Assembly (NCBI RefSeq): GCF_036346595.1
Contig: NZ_CP107834.1
Location: forward strand, 3,844,001-3,908,000
DNA length: 64,000 bases
Reading direction: 5' to 3'
Source of the DNA: Streptomyces sp. NBC_00525
GTDB lineage: Bacteria > Actinomycetota > Actinomycetes > Streptomycetales > Streptomycetaceae
The position numbers and the translations under genes are program-made. This document shows, in pieces, positions 35,146 through 43,028 of this stretch. How positions within the stretch are numbered: position 1 is the first letter of the stretch; each line of letters starts with the position of its first letter. The notes under the pieces are model-generated. The model was not told the origin of the DNA, ran no database searches, and saw only the letters and a program-made list of their open reading frames with translations.

Positions 35146-35586
35146 ATGGCAGAGGGCGACGCTCTTTCCACCCACGTCTTCGGCGTGCAGCTCGGCGGCT
35201 ACCTCGTGGAGTCCATCCAGGAGATCAGCGGGCTGACGGTCGAGGAAGAGGTGGTCGAGGTCCGGCAGGTGACCTCCACCGGCAAGCAGATCATCCGCAA
35301 GCAGCCCGGCGCGCGCCAGGCCGGCGAGGTGACGATCACCCGAGGGCTCGACAAGAGCAGCGAGTTCACCAAGTGGATCAAGGAGACGCTGAACAACGGC
35401 GCCGTCGACACCGCTCGGCAGAACCTCACCATCGAGATCAAGGACTCCAAGGGTGAGACCGTCCGCCGCATCCAGCTGATGCAGGGCTGGGCCAGCCGCT
35501 GGGAGGGCCCCTCCCTCAAGGCCGGCGAGTCCAGCGCGGCCACCGAGACGGTCACCATCACCTTCGAGGAGATCGTCGTCGAATGA
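35146..35586 (+). CDS. Inner tube protein (gp19/Hcp-like), copy 1
   Basis: A 146-aa tube subunit that stacks as hexamers inside the sheath. The fold signature runs LSTHVFGVQLGGYLVESIQEISG, VVEVRQVTSTGKQIIRKQPG, and ends AATETVTITFEEIVVE. This is the major-tube type. It is larger than phage minor tube proteins and lies immediately after the sheath, as in PVC, Afp and CIS loci. Its stop overlaps the next start (ATGA). Confidence 0.95.
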   Translation: MAEGDALSTHVFGVQLGGYLVESIQEISGLTVEEEVVEVRQVTSTGKQIIRKQPGARQAGEVTITRGLDKSSEFTKWIKETLNNGAVDTARQNLTIEIKDSKGETVRRIQLMQGWASRWEGPSLKAGESSAATETVTITFEEIVVE

Positions 35587-36083
35587 GGCGCAGGACCGTT
35601 TCCGGCGGCGGCCTCGAAGAGGTCCTGGACTCCCTGGCCGCCGCCGCGCCCGCGCAGCGCGAGGCCGCCCCGGCGGCGGCCCCCGCGCCCACCCCGGCCG
35701 CCCCGCCCGTCCGCCGGCCCGACGAGTTCGACTTCGAGCTGCCGCGCGGCTACGTGGACGACGAGGGCCGGGTCCACCGGACCGGCACCATGCGGCTGGC
35801 CACCGCCCGCGACGAACTGCGCCCGCAGATCGACCTGCGGGTCAAGGAGAACCCGGCCTACCTCAGCGTCGTGCTCCTCAGCCAGGTCATCACCCGGCTC
35901 GGCACGATCACCGATGTGCACGCCGGGGTGGTGGAGCGGATGTACGCCACCGACGTGGCGTTCCTCCAGGACTTCTACCGCCGCATCAACAGCGAGGGCC
36001 ACACCCACGCGGCCGTCACCTGCCCGCTGTGCCAGGGCACGTTCGAGGTGGACCTGTCGGGTGAGCGCCTGGGGGAATCGTGA
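35583..36083 (+). CDS. Tail assembly protein-like (TAC-type) with a CPLC motif
   Basis: A 166-aa protein. The first 45 residues are Ala/Pro-rich. The central core (about 60-145), starting FDFELPRGYVDDEGRVHRTGTMR, resembles tail-assembly chaperone-like proteins (T4-phage gp41/E-type family). A CPLCQG motif lies near 151, possibly one half of a zinc site. It overlaps the tube gene (ATGA) and the following 52-aa gene (GTGA), a coupling typical of tape-measure/chaperone regions. No tape measure gene of classical form is seen downstream, so length control may lie elsewhere. Confidence 0.75.
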   Translation: MRRRTVSGGGLEEVLDSLAAAAPAQREAAPAAAPAPTPAAPPVRRPDEFDFELPRGYVDDEGRVHRTGTMRLATARDELRPQIDLRVKENPAYLSVVLLSQVITRLGTITDVHAGVVERMYATDVAFLQDFYRRINSEGHTHAAVTCPLCQGTFEVDLSGERLGES

Positions 36084-36238
36084 CGTACGCGCCTTCCCGG
36101 CTGCGGGAGGAGCTCGCGTACATCGCCTACCACTTCCACTGGCAGCGTGAGGAGATCCTCGACCTCACCCACGGTGAGCGGCAGGAATGGGTGAGGGAGA
36201 TAGCGCGGATCAACACCCGCGTCAACGAGAGCGGGTGA
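36080..36238 (+). CDS. DUF6760-like 52-aa protein of the injection system
   Basis: A 52-aa gene, coupled to the previous one by a GTGA overlap and 4 nt before the next start. The protein opens MTYAPSRLREELAYIAYHF and has HWQREEILDLTHGERQEWV, mainly helical. It corresponds to the tiny DUF6760-type proteins encoded in Streptomyces CIS operons at this position. Its length, overlapping start and strong GC3 bias support a real gene despite the small size. The function is unknown; a chaperone frameshift-product analogue is a guess. Confidence 0.85.
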   Translation: MTYAPSRLREELAYIAYHFHWQREEILDLTHGERQEWVREIARINTRVNESG

Positions 36239-36242
36239 GGGC

Positions 36243-39212
36243 GTGGAGTTGAAGGGCTGGTTCCGGCGGAGCACCGTCCGCGCGGAGCGTACGCCGGTGC
36301 CCGAGCCGGTCGCGCCCGAGCCCGCGACCGCGCCCGCGCCGCCCTCCCCGCGCCCCGGCGCGGACTGGGACGGCGGCTGGCGCCGCGTCGCGCCCCCGGT
36401 GGTCACGGTCGCCCGCTCCTCGATCGGCGTCAGCGACGGCCTGCGCTTCCGCTCCCGCCTGGCCTCGTGGCAGAACGTGGCCTACAGCGACGGCGAACTG
36501 GGCCATGCCGTCCTGCCGACGGCCCCGGTGGGCCGCATCCACGGAGTGACCCACACACCGGGCACGCCACGCACGGCCCCGGAAGGCACCCCGTTGGTGC
36601 TCCGCACGGTACCGGCGCCTGCGGACGGGGTTACGGGGACGGACGCGCCTTCCGGCGGGGTTACGGGTACGAGCCCGGCGCCCCGGACCGGTCGGGGCGC
36701 GGACGCGCCCAGGCGCGCTGTCCGGGTGGTGTCCGGCTCGGCGCGGGCCGCCGGGACGACGGCGGGAACTCCCCGGACGAGCGATGCCCCGGTACGGGCC
36801 CGGCGCACGGCGCCCCCGTTGATCGTCGCCCGCCGCCCGATGACGGCCCCGCGCACGGTGCCCGCGATCGCGACGAGCGCGGTTCCGGCGCAGGCGCCGG
36901 GGTCGGCCCCGGTGGTGCAGCGGTCGGCCGAGGCGCCGGCGGTACGCCCCGCGCTGGGCGAGCCGGTGGCCGAACTGCCCTCCGGGCCGGCCGTTTCGGC
37001 CCCCGCGACGGGGGGCGAGCCGGTCCCTGCGGCGGAGCCGGAGCTGCCGGTGGTGCAGCGCCGGGTGGACGGGCCTGTGGCGCCTGTGCCGACCTCGCCG
37101 GGCACCGCCCCGGAGCCGGTCCCGCCGGTGGTGCAACGGCACGTGCGGGCGTCCGCGCACTCCGCGCATCCCGCGCCTTCCGCGCCTTCCGCGCCGGAAC
37201 GGCCCGCCGAGGGGTCGGCTGTCCGGCGCCCGGCGGACGCTGCTCCGGTGCGTCCTGTGCTGGGTGAGGCGCCGTCCGGCGCGGAGCCGGTGGTGCAGCG
37301 GCAGTTGGCCGCACCGGGGGAGGCTACGGAGCCGGTCCTGCCGGTGGTTCAGCGGAAGGCGGACGCGCCCGTGCCGGGGGTGAACCCGGAGCGCCCGGTC
37401 ACCGGAGCGTCGGAGGCACCTGCGGTGCGTCCCGAGCCCGTTGTGCAACGGCGGGCCGAAGCACCCGTGGCCCCCGTGCTGGGCGCGGCCCCGGAGCCTC
37501 GTCCGGTCACCGCTGGGGCGTCCGACGTACCTGTGGTGCGTCCCGAGCCCACCGCACCGGAGACGCCCGCCGCCTCGGGCCCGGCCCTGCCGGTGGTGCA
37601 ACGCCAGACCGACGACGCGCCCACCACGCCGGAACGGCCCAGCAGCGGCCCGGCGTCCACGGGCCCGATCCCGCCCGTGGTGCAGCGGAAGGCGGACGCG
37701 CCCGCGCGCCCCGCATCGGAGCGGCCCGGCAACAGCCCCGCCCCGACGACCCCGGTTCCGCCGGTGGTGCAGCGCGAGGTGAACGCGCCCGCGCGCCCCA
37801 CGTCGGAGCGGCCCGACAACAGCCCCGCCTCGACGAGCCCGGTCCTGCCCGTGGTGCAGCGTCAGGCGAGCACGCCTGCCCGGCCCGGCAACGGCCCCGC
37901 GCGCCCCGCGCCGGGTGCGCCGGACGCGCCCGGCGTCGTACCCGTCCCTCCCGCCCCCGCCGTTCAGCGGCGTACATCCGACGCGCCGCCCGTCCGGCCC
38001 GCCCTGGGGGCGCCGCTCGGCGAGCTGCCCGCCACCGCGCGCCCCCTGGGCGCAACCGCACCCGCGCCCCAGCCCGCCGCCGAAGGCGGCCCCGCGCTGC
38101 CCGTCGTACAGCGGCAGGCCGACGCACCCGCGCCCACGGGCCCCGACGCACCCCCGGCGCCCCAGCGGCCCTCCACCCGCCCCGCGTTGGGCAAGCCGAT
38201 GCGGGCGATGCCGTCCGCAGCGGCCCCGTTCGCGGGCCCCCTGCCCGTCGTGCAGCGGCAGGTGTCCGACGCCCCTGCCCCGCCCCCGGTACCGGGCGCC
38301 GCACCCGACTCCGCACCCCCCGCCGGCCCCGGCGCGCAGGCGCGTACCCGAGGTGGGCTCGGCGCGCCCATGTCCGCCCTCCCGCCCACCGCCGGCACTC
38401 CGAGCGGCCCCGCGCCGACGCCCCCGGCCATGCCCCTGCGCAGCGCGCCCGCCCCGCAGCCCCGCGCCCCGCAGCCCCCCGCCGTACAGCGCACCGCTAT
38501 CGCCCCCGTCCGTATCCGCAGCGTCCGCACGCCCTCCATCGGCACCGCGCCCGCGCCCGCCCCCGTGCAGCGGGCCCGTGCTCTGCTCACCCGGCGGACG
38601 CTCGCCGTGCGTACCGGCGCCGCCGAGGGGTTCACCGCACGTCCGTCCGCCGCACCCACCCGGCCCGTCGTCCCGGCGACCTGGCCGCGCCAGCAGACAC
38701 AGCAGGCTCAGCAGTCACAGCAACCCCAGCAGCCACATCAGCCCCAGGCGGCCCCGGCCACACACGCCCCACTCGCCACACCCGTCGCCCACCCCGCCCC
38801 CCTGCAGCGCGTCGCCGTCCACCCCGCTGCCCCGCCCGCACCCCACGCGCCCCTTCCCGCGCGTCCCACGCCGCACTTCGGGCAGGAGCCGCCGCCCCCG
38901 GAGAACCTGGTCGGGCCGCACGAACCCCGCGTACCGCAGAAGCTGTCCGCGCGCCCGGCGACGGGCCAGGCGCCCGGCGCGGCGCCCGTGCAGCGGCTCG
39001 TCGCGGGGGTGCCGGTCACCGTGGTGCAGCGGCAGCCCGCGCCGGGGGCCGCCCCCGCGCCGGAGCCGCCCGCGGCCGAGCGCCCCGCGCCCCCGGACGT
39101 GGACGTCGAGGACCTGGCCCGCCGGCTCATCGACCCCGTCGCCCGGCTGCTCCGGGCGGACCTGCGGCGGGGCAGGGAACGTACCGGACGCCCGTACGAC
39201 GGCCGCCGCTGA
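36243..39212 (+). CDS. Large Pro/Ala-rich protein with 17 VQR repeats, CIS-linked
   Basis: A 989-aa protein without a recognised enzymatic domain. A globular-looking N-terminus (about 40-105) contains WDGGWRRVAPPVVTVARS and GLRFRSRLASWQNVAYSDG. From about 222 to 930 the chain is disordered, rich in Pro and Ala, with 17 [V/A/P]VQR motifs, 13 of them VVQR, most as LPVVQR or PPVVQR followed by a variable residue and a DAP-rich spacer. Five copies of an RPxLGxP(x)nLP-like motif also recur. A Gln/His run lies near 820-835. The tail (about 955-989) is a conserved-looking amphipathic helix, DVEDLARRLIDPVARLLRAD. It sits between DUF6760 and the second tube gene. The role is unknown: tape-measure, scaffold, effector carrier or cell-envelope anchor are possible. 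Confidence 0.7.
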   Translation: MELKGWFRRSTVRAERTPVPEPVAPEPATAPAPPSPRPGADWDGGWRRVAPPVVTVARSSIGVSDGLRFRSRLASWQNVAYSDGELGHAVLPTAPVGRIHGVTHTPGTPRTAPEGTPLVLRTVPAPADGVTGTDAPSGGVTGTSPAPRTGRGADAPRRAVRVVSGSARAAGTTAGTPRTSDAPVRARRTAPPLIVARRPMTAPRTVPAIATSAVPAQAPGSAPVVQRSAEAPAVRPALGEPVAELPSGPAVSAPATGGEPVPAAEPELPVVQRRVDGPVAPVPTSPGTAPEPVPPVVQRHVRASAHSAHPAPSAPSAPERPAEGSAVRRPADAAPVRPVLGEAPSGAEPVVQRQLAAPGEATEPVLPVVQRKADAPVPGVNPERPVTGASEAPAVRPEPVVQRRAEAPVAPVLGAAPEPRPVTAGASDVPVVRPEPTAPETPAASGPALPVVQRQTDDAPTTPERPSSGPASTGPIPPVVQRKADAPARPASERPGNSPAPTTPVPPVVQREVNAPARPTSERPDNSPASTSPVLPVVQRQASTPARPGNGPARPAPGAPDAPGVVPVPPAPAVQRRTSDAPPVRPALGAPLGELPATARPLGATAPAPQPAAEGGPALPVVQRQADAPAPTGPDAPPAPQRPSTRPALGKPMRAMPSAAAPFAGPLPVVQRQVSDAPAPPPVPGAAPDSAPPAGPGAQARTRGGLGAPMSALPPTAGTPSGPAPTPPAMPLRSAPAPQPRAPQPPAVQRTAIAPVRIRSVRTPSIGTAPAPAPVQRARALLTRRTLAVRTGAAEGFTARPSAAPTRPVVPATWPRQQTQQAQQSQQPQQPHQPQAAPATHAPLATPVAHPAPLQRVAVHPAAPPAPHAPLPARPTPHFGQEPPPPENLVGPHEPRVPQKLSARPATGQAPGAAPVQRLVAGVPVTVVQRQPAPGAAPAPEPPAAERPAPPDVDVEDLARRLIDPVARLLRADLRRGRERTGRPYDGRR

Positions 39213-39229
39213 CAAGGGAAAGCAAGCAG

Positions 39230-39655
39230 ATGACGGACAACATCTTCGCGACGAGCGTGTTCTTCACGCTCGCCATCGGCGGAAACGACCTCGGCGCGTT
39301 CCACACCTGTTCCGGCCTGGGGGCCGAGGTGGAGGTGGAGCAGTACGCCGAGGGCGGCAACAACGGCTTCGCCTGGCAGCTGCCGGGCCGGATCACGTGG
39401 ACGAACATCACGCTCACCCGCCCGGTCACCGCCGACACGCTCAAGATCGCGCGCTGGCTGAACGAGACGACGCAGCGGGTCGAGCGCAAGGACGGCGAGA
39501 TCGTCGCCCTGCGCCCCGATCTGACGCGGATCATCAGCTGGCAGATCCAGGGCATCGTGCCGGTCCGCTGGCAGGGCCCGTCGTTCGACCCGGCCAGCTC
39601 GCAGGCCGCGATCGAGACGCTGGAGATCGCCCACGAGGGCCTGGTGCCGTCCTGA
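39230..39655 (+). CDS. Inner tube protein, copy 2
   Basis: A 141-aa gp19-like tube protein, shorter than copy 1. It begins NIFATSVFFTLAIGGNDLGAFHTCSGLGAE, includes WTNITLTRPVTADTLKIARWLNE and ends AAIETLEIAHEGLVPS. Having two tube paralogues is normal in PVC/Afp/CIS systems, where the second is thought to form a tube-baseplate adaptor. AGGGAAAG lies 8 nt before the ATG. The LysM gene follows after 64 nt. Confidence 0.93.
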   Translation: MTDNIFATSVFFTLAIGGNDLGAFHTCSGLGAEVEVEQYAEGGNNGFAWQLPGRITWTNITLTRPVTADTLKIARWLNETTQRVERKDGEIVALRPDLTRIISWQIQGIVPVRWQGPSFDPASSQAAIETLEIAHEGLVPS

Positions 39656-39719
39656 TGCCCCGCCGTACTCCGTACGTACGCGCCCCGTACGCCCACCACG
39701 CCCCGGAAGGAGGGACACC

Positions 39720-40457
39720 GTGGCCGCCGCTGCCCGCACGAGCCGTGCCCGCGCCCAGCTGACCATCATGGAGCCGCCGTCGGACGTCGGCGCCAAGCCC
39801 GGCGGCACGCTCGCCCGGCTCACGCTCCAGTTCAACCCGGCCTCACTTTCCCTGAGCAAGACCACCGAGTGGCGCCGCACCCCGTCCCGTACGGCGGGCG
39901 AGTCCGCGCTGCCCGAATTCGTGGGCAGCGGGCCCCGCTCGCTCTCCCTCGACGTGTTCCTGGACGCCACCGCCACCCACGACAACTCCGTGGAGAAGGC
40001 GGTCGAGCAGCTGATGACGGCCTGCGTGCCGACGCCGACCAGCCTGGGCCGGAAGAAGCCGTCGAGCCCCTGGGTGCGGTTCGACTGGGGCACGTCCACG
40101 ACCACGTCGTTCGACGGCGTGCTGGCCGGCCTCTCCGTCTCGTACACGCTGTTCGACGTGGACGGGAAGCCGCTGCGCGCCACCTGCTCGCTGTCCATCG
40201 AGGAGGCGAGCGTCGACCCGGCCGGGCAGAACCCGACGTCCGGCTCGCGGGAGGCCCGCCGTACGCACACGGTCGTCGCCGGGGACAGCCTGCCGCTGCT
40301 GGCCTGGCGGGAGTACGGGGACGCCACGGCCTGGCGCACGATCGCCGAGGCCAACGACATCGACGACCCGATGCAGCTCGCCCCCGGCAGCGAACTTCTC
40401 GTGCCCGCCCTTGAGGACGACGCGGCGGAAGCGGGCGTACGGGAGGCGGCCCGGTGA
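39720..40457 (+). CDS. LysM-domain baseplate/tube connector (gp53-like)
   Basis: A 245-aa protein that links the tube to the spike in this family of systems. The N-terminal domain (about 1-175) has LQFNPASLSLSKTTEWRRT. The C-terminus (about 180-240) is a LysM motif: RTHTVVAGDSLPLLAWREYGD and a PGSELLVPAL ending. In the Afp/PVC group such proteins (Afp7-like) clamp the hub. GTG start with GGAAGGAGGG site. Its end overlaps the spike start (GTGA). Confidence 0.93.
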   Translation: MAAAARTSRARAQLTIMEPPSDVGAKPGGTLARLTLQFNPASLSLSKTTEWRRTPSRTAGESALPEFVGSGPRSLSLDVFLDATATHDNSVEKAVEQLMTACVPTPTSLGRKKPSSPWVRFDWGTSTTTSFDGVLAGLSVSYTLFDVDGKPLRATCSLSIEEASVDPAGQNPTSGSREARRTHTVVAGDSLPLLAWREYGDATAWRTIAEANDIDDPMQLAPGSELLVPALEDDAAEAGVREAAR

Positions 40458-42226
40458 CCGGCCCCGCCCGCTCCTTCGCCGCCGACCCGATCGTGGAGGC
40501 CCCCGCCGAGCTGCCCGCCGCCTGGGCCGCCCAGCTGGTGAGCTGCGCGGTCGACGAGAACGTCGGACTCCCCGACAGCGCCGTACTCACGTACCGCGAC
40601 CCGTACCACACGCTGCTCACGGCCACCGGGATCACCATCGGGACGCCGCTGAAGATATCCGTGGTCACCGTCCAGGAACGGGCGCGCGAGCGGCTGTTCA
40701 CGGGCGAGGTGACCGCGCTGGAACTCGACAGCGACACCACCGGATCGTTCACCGTCGTCCGCGCCTACTCCAAGGCGCACCGGCTGCGGCGCGGCCGGAA
40801 GGTGGTCGCGTTCCGCAACATGAAGGCCGCCGACATCGTCCGCAAGGTCGCCGCCGGGGCCGGGCTGCCGTGCGGGAAGGTCGAGGCGGCGCCCGTCATG
40901 TACAAGCAGCTCACCCAGCCGAACATCTCCGACTGGGACTTCCTCCAGTACCTGGCGGGGGAGTGCGGGGCGCATGTGCGCGTCGACGAGAACGGCGTGC
41001 TCCAGTTCGTGAAGCCGAAGCCCGCCGCCTCGGCGCCCGCCCCGTCCACCTCCGCGTCCAAGCACCCGATGGTGCTGGAGTACGGGCGCAACCTGCTGGC
41101 GCTGCGGGCCGTGCTGACCGGCGCGGACGGGGCGGACAGCGTCGAGGTGCGCGGCTGGGACGTGGAGACGAAGACCCGCCTCGTCGCCCGCGAGCAGTCG
41201 ATCCGGTCCACCACCGTGGTGCCCGGCGCCAGCCCGTCCGCCGCGGCCGGGGCCTTCGGCCCGAACGCCCGGATGACCGTCGCGGACACCCCGTACCGGA
41301 CGCAGGCCGAGGCACGCGCGGTCGCCGGGGCGGTCGCCGCGCGGGTCTCCTCCGGCTTCGGCGAGATCGAGGCGGTCGCCGAGGGCAACCCGAAGCTGCG
41401 GGCGGGCGAACCGGTCGCACTCGGCAACGTGGGCCCCGCCTTCGCCGGGCGCTACACCGCGACCGCCGCCCACCACACCCTGGACCCGCAGGGCGGCTAC
41501 CGTACGACGCTCCTGGTCAGCACCGACCCGGACCGCTCGCTGGCCGGGCTCACCGGCGGCGGGGCGGCGCCCGTGCCGGGGCCCCGGATGCCCGGCCTCG
41601 CCATCGGCGTCGTCACCGACATCCGCGAGGGGCGGGGCGGCGGCGAACGCGGCTCGGTACGGCTCAAATTCCCCTGGCTGGACGACACGTACGTCACCGA
41701 CTGGGTGCGCACCGTGCAGTGGGGCGGCCAGGGCGGCGGCGGGGTGTTCAGCCCCGAGGTCAACGACGAGGTCCTGGTCGGCTTCGAGCAGGGCATGCTC
41801 GACAGCCCGTATGTGCTGGGCGGGCTGTACAACGGCGTCGACAAGCCGTCCCCGCACGACGTACCGCTGGTGGACCCGACCAGCGGCAAGGTCAACCGCC
41901 GCTCCCTGGTGTCCCGTTCGGGCAACCGGATCGAACTGCTCGACACCCCGCGCGGCCCGTCCGGGGTACGGCTCGCCACCGGCGACGAGCAGCTGGAGAT
42001 CACGCTGGACGAGCGGCGCGGCGAGATCGCGCTCAAGGTGTACGCGCGCGGCACCTCGCGCGTCCTCAGCTCCCTGTCGCTCGACCGCTCCGGTATCACG
42101 CTCGACGCGGGCACCGGCGACGTCCGGATCAAGGGTCGGCAGGTGAACGTCAACGGCAAGACCGGCGTCACCGTCGACGGCGGACTGCTCGCCGTCCTCA
42201 AGGCCGCACTCGTCCGCATCAACTGA
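40454..42226 (+). CDS. VgrG-like central spike/baseplate hub protein
   Basis: A 590-aa fusion of a gp27-like hub (about 1-370) and a gp5-like OB/beta-helix part (about 380-590). The C-terminal portion shows RGSVRLKFPWLDDTYVTDWVR, a WGGQGGGGVFSPEVNDEVLVGFEQG core, YVLGGLYNGVDKPSP and a repeat-rich tail ending DVRIKGRQVNVNGKTGVTVDGG. This penetrates the target layer with a PAAR tip. There is no lysozyme domain. Coupled to the LysM gene by a GTGA overlap. The PAAR gene follows after 92 nt. Confidence 0.95.
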   Translation: MTGPARSFAADPIVEAPAELPAAWAAQLVSCAVDENVGLPDSAVLTYRDPYHTLLTATGITIGTPLKISVVTVQERARERLFTGEVTALELDSDTTGSFTVVRAYSKAHRLRRGRKVVAFRNMKAADIVRKVAAGAGLPCGKVEAAPVMYKQLTQPNISDWDFLQYLAGECGAHVRVDENGVLQFVKPKPAASAPAPSTSASKHPMVLEYGRNLLALRAVLTGADGADSVEVRGWDVETKTRLVAREQSIRSTTVVPGASPSAAAGAFGPNARMTVADTPYRTQAEARAVAGAVAARVSSGFGEIEAVAEGNPKLRAGEPVALGNVGPAFAGRYTATAAHHTLDPQGGYRTTLLVSTDPDRSLAGLTGGGAAPVPGPRMPGLAIGVVTDIREGRGGGERGSVRLKFPWLDDTYVTDWVRTVQWGGQGGGGVFSPEVNDEVLVGFEQGMLDSPYVLGGLYNGVDKPSPHDVPLVDPTSGKVNRRSLVSRSGNRIELLDTPRGPSGVRLATGDEQLEITLDERRGEIALKVYARGTSRVLSSLSLDRSGITLDAGTGDVRIKGRQVNVNGKTGVTVDGGLLAVLKAALVRIN

Positions 42227-42318
42227 CGCCACCAACTGATGTCACCAGCTGACGCCACCCACTGACGCCCACCGACGCCCCGAACCGCATCACCGCATCA
42301 CCGAGGAGAGCAACCGTC

Positions 42319-42627
42319 ATGCCCCAGGCAGCCCGAACGGGCGACCCCACCGTCCACGGGGGCGTCATCGGCACCCCGCCGCCGGGCGCGGTGGCCGTGG
42401 CCACCGTCCTGATCGGCGGCAAGCCGGCCGCCGTCACCGGCAGCCTGCACGTGTGCGTGATACCCCCGCACGCCCTGCTCGGACCGGGCAACGTCATCAT
42501 GCCGAACCCGGCCGCCGGCACCGTCCTCATCGGCGGGCTGCCCGCCGCCCGCATGGGCGACACCACCAGCTGCGGCGCGAAGATCATCATGGGCGCGCCG
42601 AACGTCCTCATCGGAGGCCCGGTATGA
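42319..42627 (+). CDS. PAAR-domain spike tip
   Basis: A 102-aa PAAR-like protein sitting on the spike as a sharpened tip. It starts MPQAARTGDPTVHGGVIG and has a repeated G[D/N]xxxxP..VLIGGxPAAR.GD pattern with two Cys and a His (SLHVCVIPPH and TTSCGAK), consistent with zinc binding. The GAGGAGAG ribosome site lies 8 nt upstream of the ATG, and the stop overlaps the gp25 start (ATGA). Confidence 0.94.
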   Translation: MPQAARTGDPTVHGGVIGTPPPGAVAVATVLIGGKPAAVTGSLHVCVIPPHALLGPGNVIMPNPAAGTVLIGGLPAARMGDTTSCGAKIIMGAPNVLIGGPV

Positions 42628-43028
42628 GCGAGGGATTCATCGGCCGGGGCTGGGGCTTCCCGATGCGCGTCGGCGCCACCGGCGGCATCGGAATGGTCGA
42701 GCGCGAGCAGGAGATCGAGGAGGCCATCGGCCTGATCCTCGGCACCGCGCCCGGCGAACGTCCCATGCGGCCCGAATTCGGCTGCGGTATCCACGAGTAC
42801 GTCTTCGCGCCCGGCGACGGCGCGACCGCCGGACGCATCGCGCACGAGGTGCGGACCTCGCTGGAGCGCTGGGAGCCGCGCATCGAAGTCCGGGACGTCG
42901 TCGTCGCGTTCGACACCGTCGAGGAGGGCACCCTCTACATCGACGTGCACTACACCGTGCGGTCCACCAACGACCTGCGCAACCTTGTCTTCCCCTTCTA
43001 CACCATCCCGGAAGCGGGAGCCCGCTGA
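42624..43028 (+). CDS. Baseplate wedge protein, GPW/gp25-like
   Basis: A 134-aa gp25 family protein. It contains GFPMRVGATGGIGMVEREQEIEEAIGLIL near the start (key residues EREQEI), GERPMRPEFGCGIHEYVF, the diagnostic wedge motif, and EPRIEVRDVVVAFDT. In contractile systems gp25 nucleates sheath polymerisation from the baseplate. It is coupled on both sides, ATGA from PAAR and TGATG to the J-like gene. Confidence 0.96.
   Translation: MSEGFIGRGWGFPMRVGATGGIGMVEREQEIEEAIGLILGTAPGERPMRPEFGCGIHEYVFAPGDGATAGRIAHEVRTSLERWEPRIEVRDVVVAFDTVEEGTLYIDVHYTVRSTNDLRNLVFPFYTIPEAGAR

Noticed and set aside
36243..39212. Reading the VQR-repeat protein as a tandem-repeat assembly artefact
   Set aside because: The repeats vary in spacer length and sequence and the frame is kept over 989 codons, with conserved ends, so a real gene is more likely.
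38738..42235. 1165-aa minus-strand frame opposite the spike and LysM genes
   Set aside because: It is antisense to well-identified baseplate genes and its protein is Arg/Gly/Ala noise; a GC-rich third-position shadow explains it.
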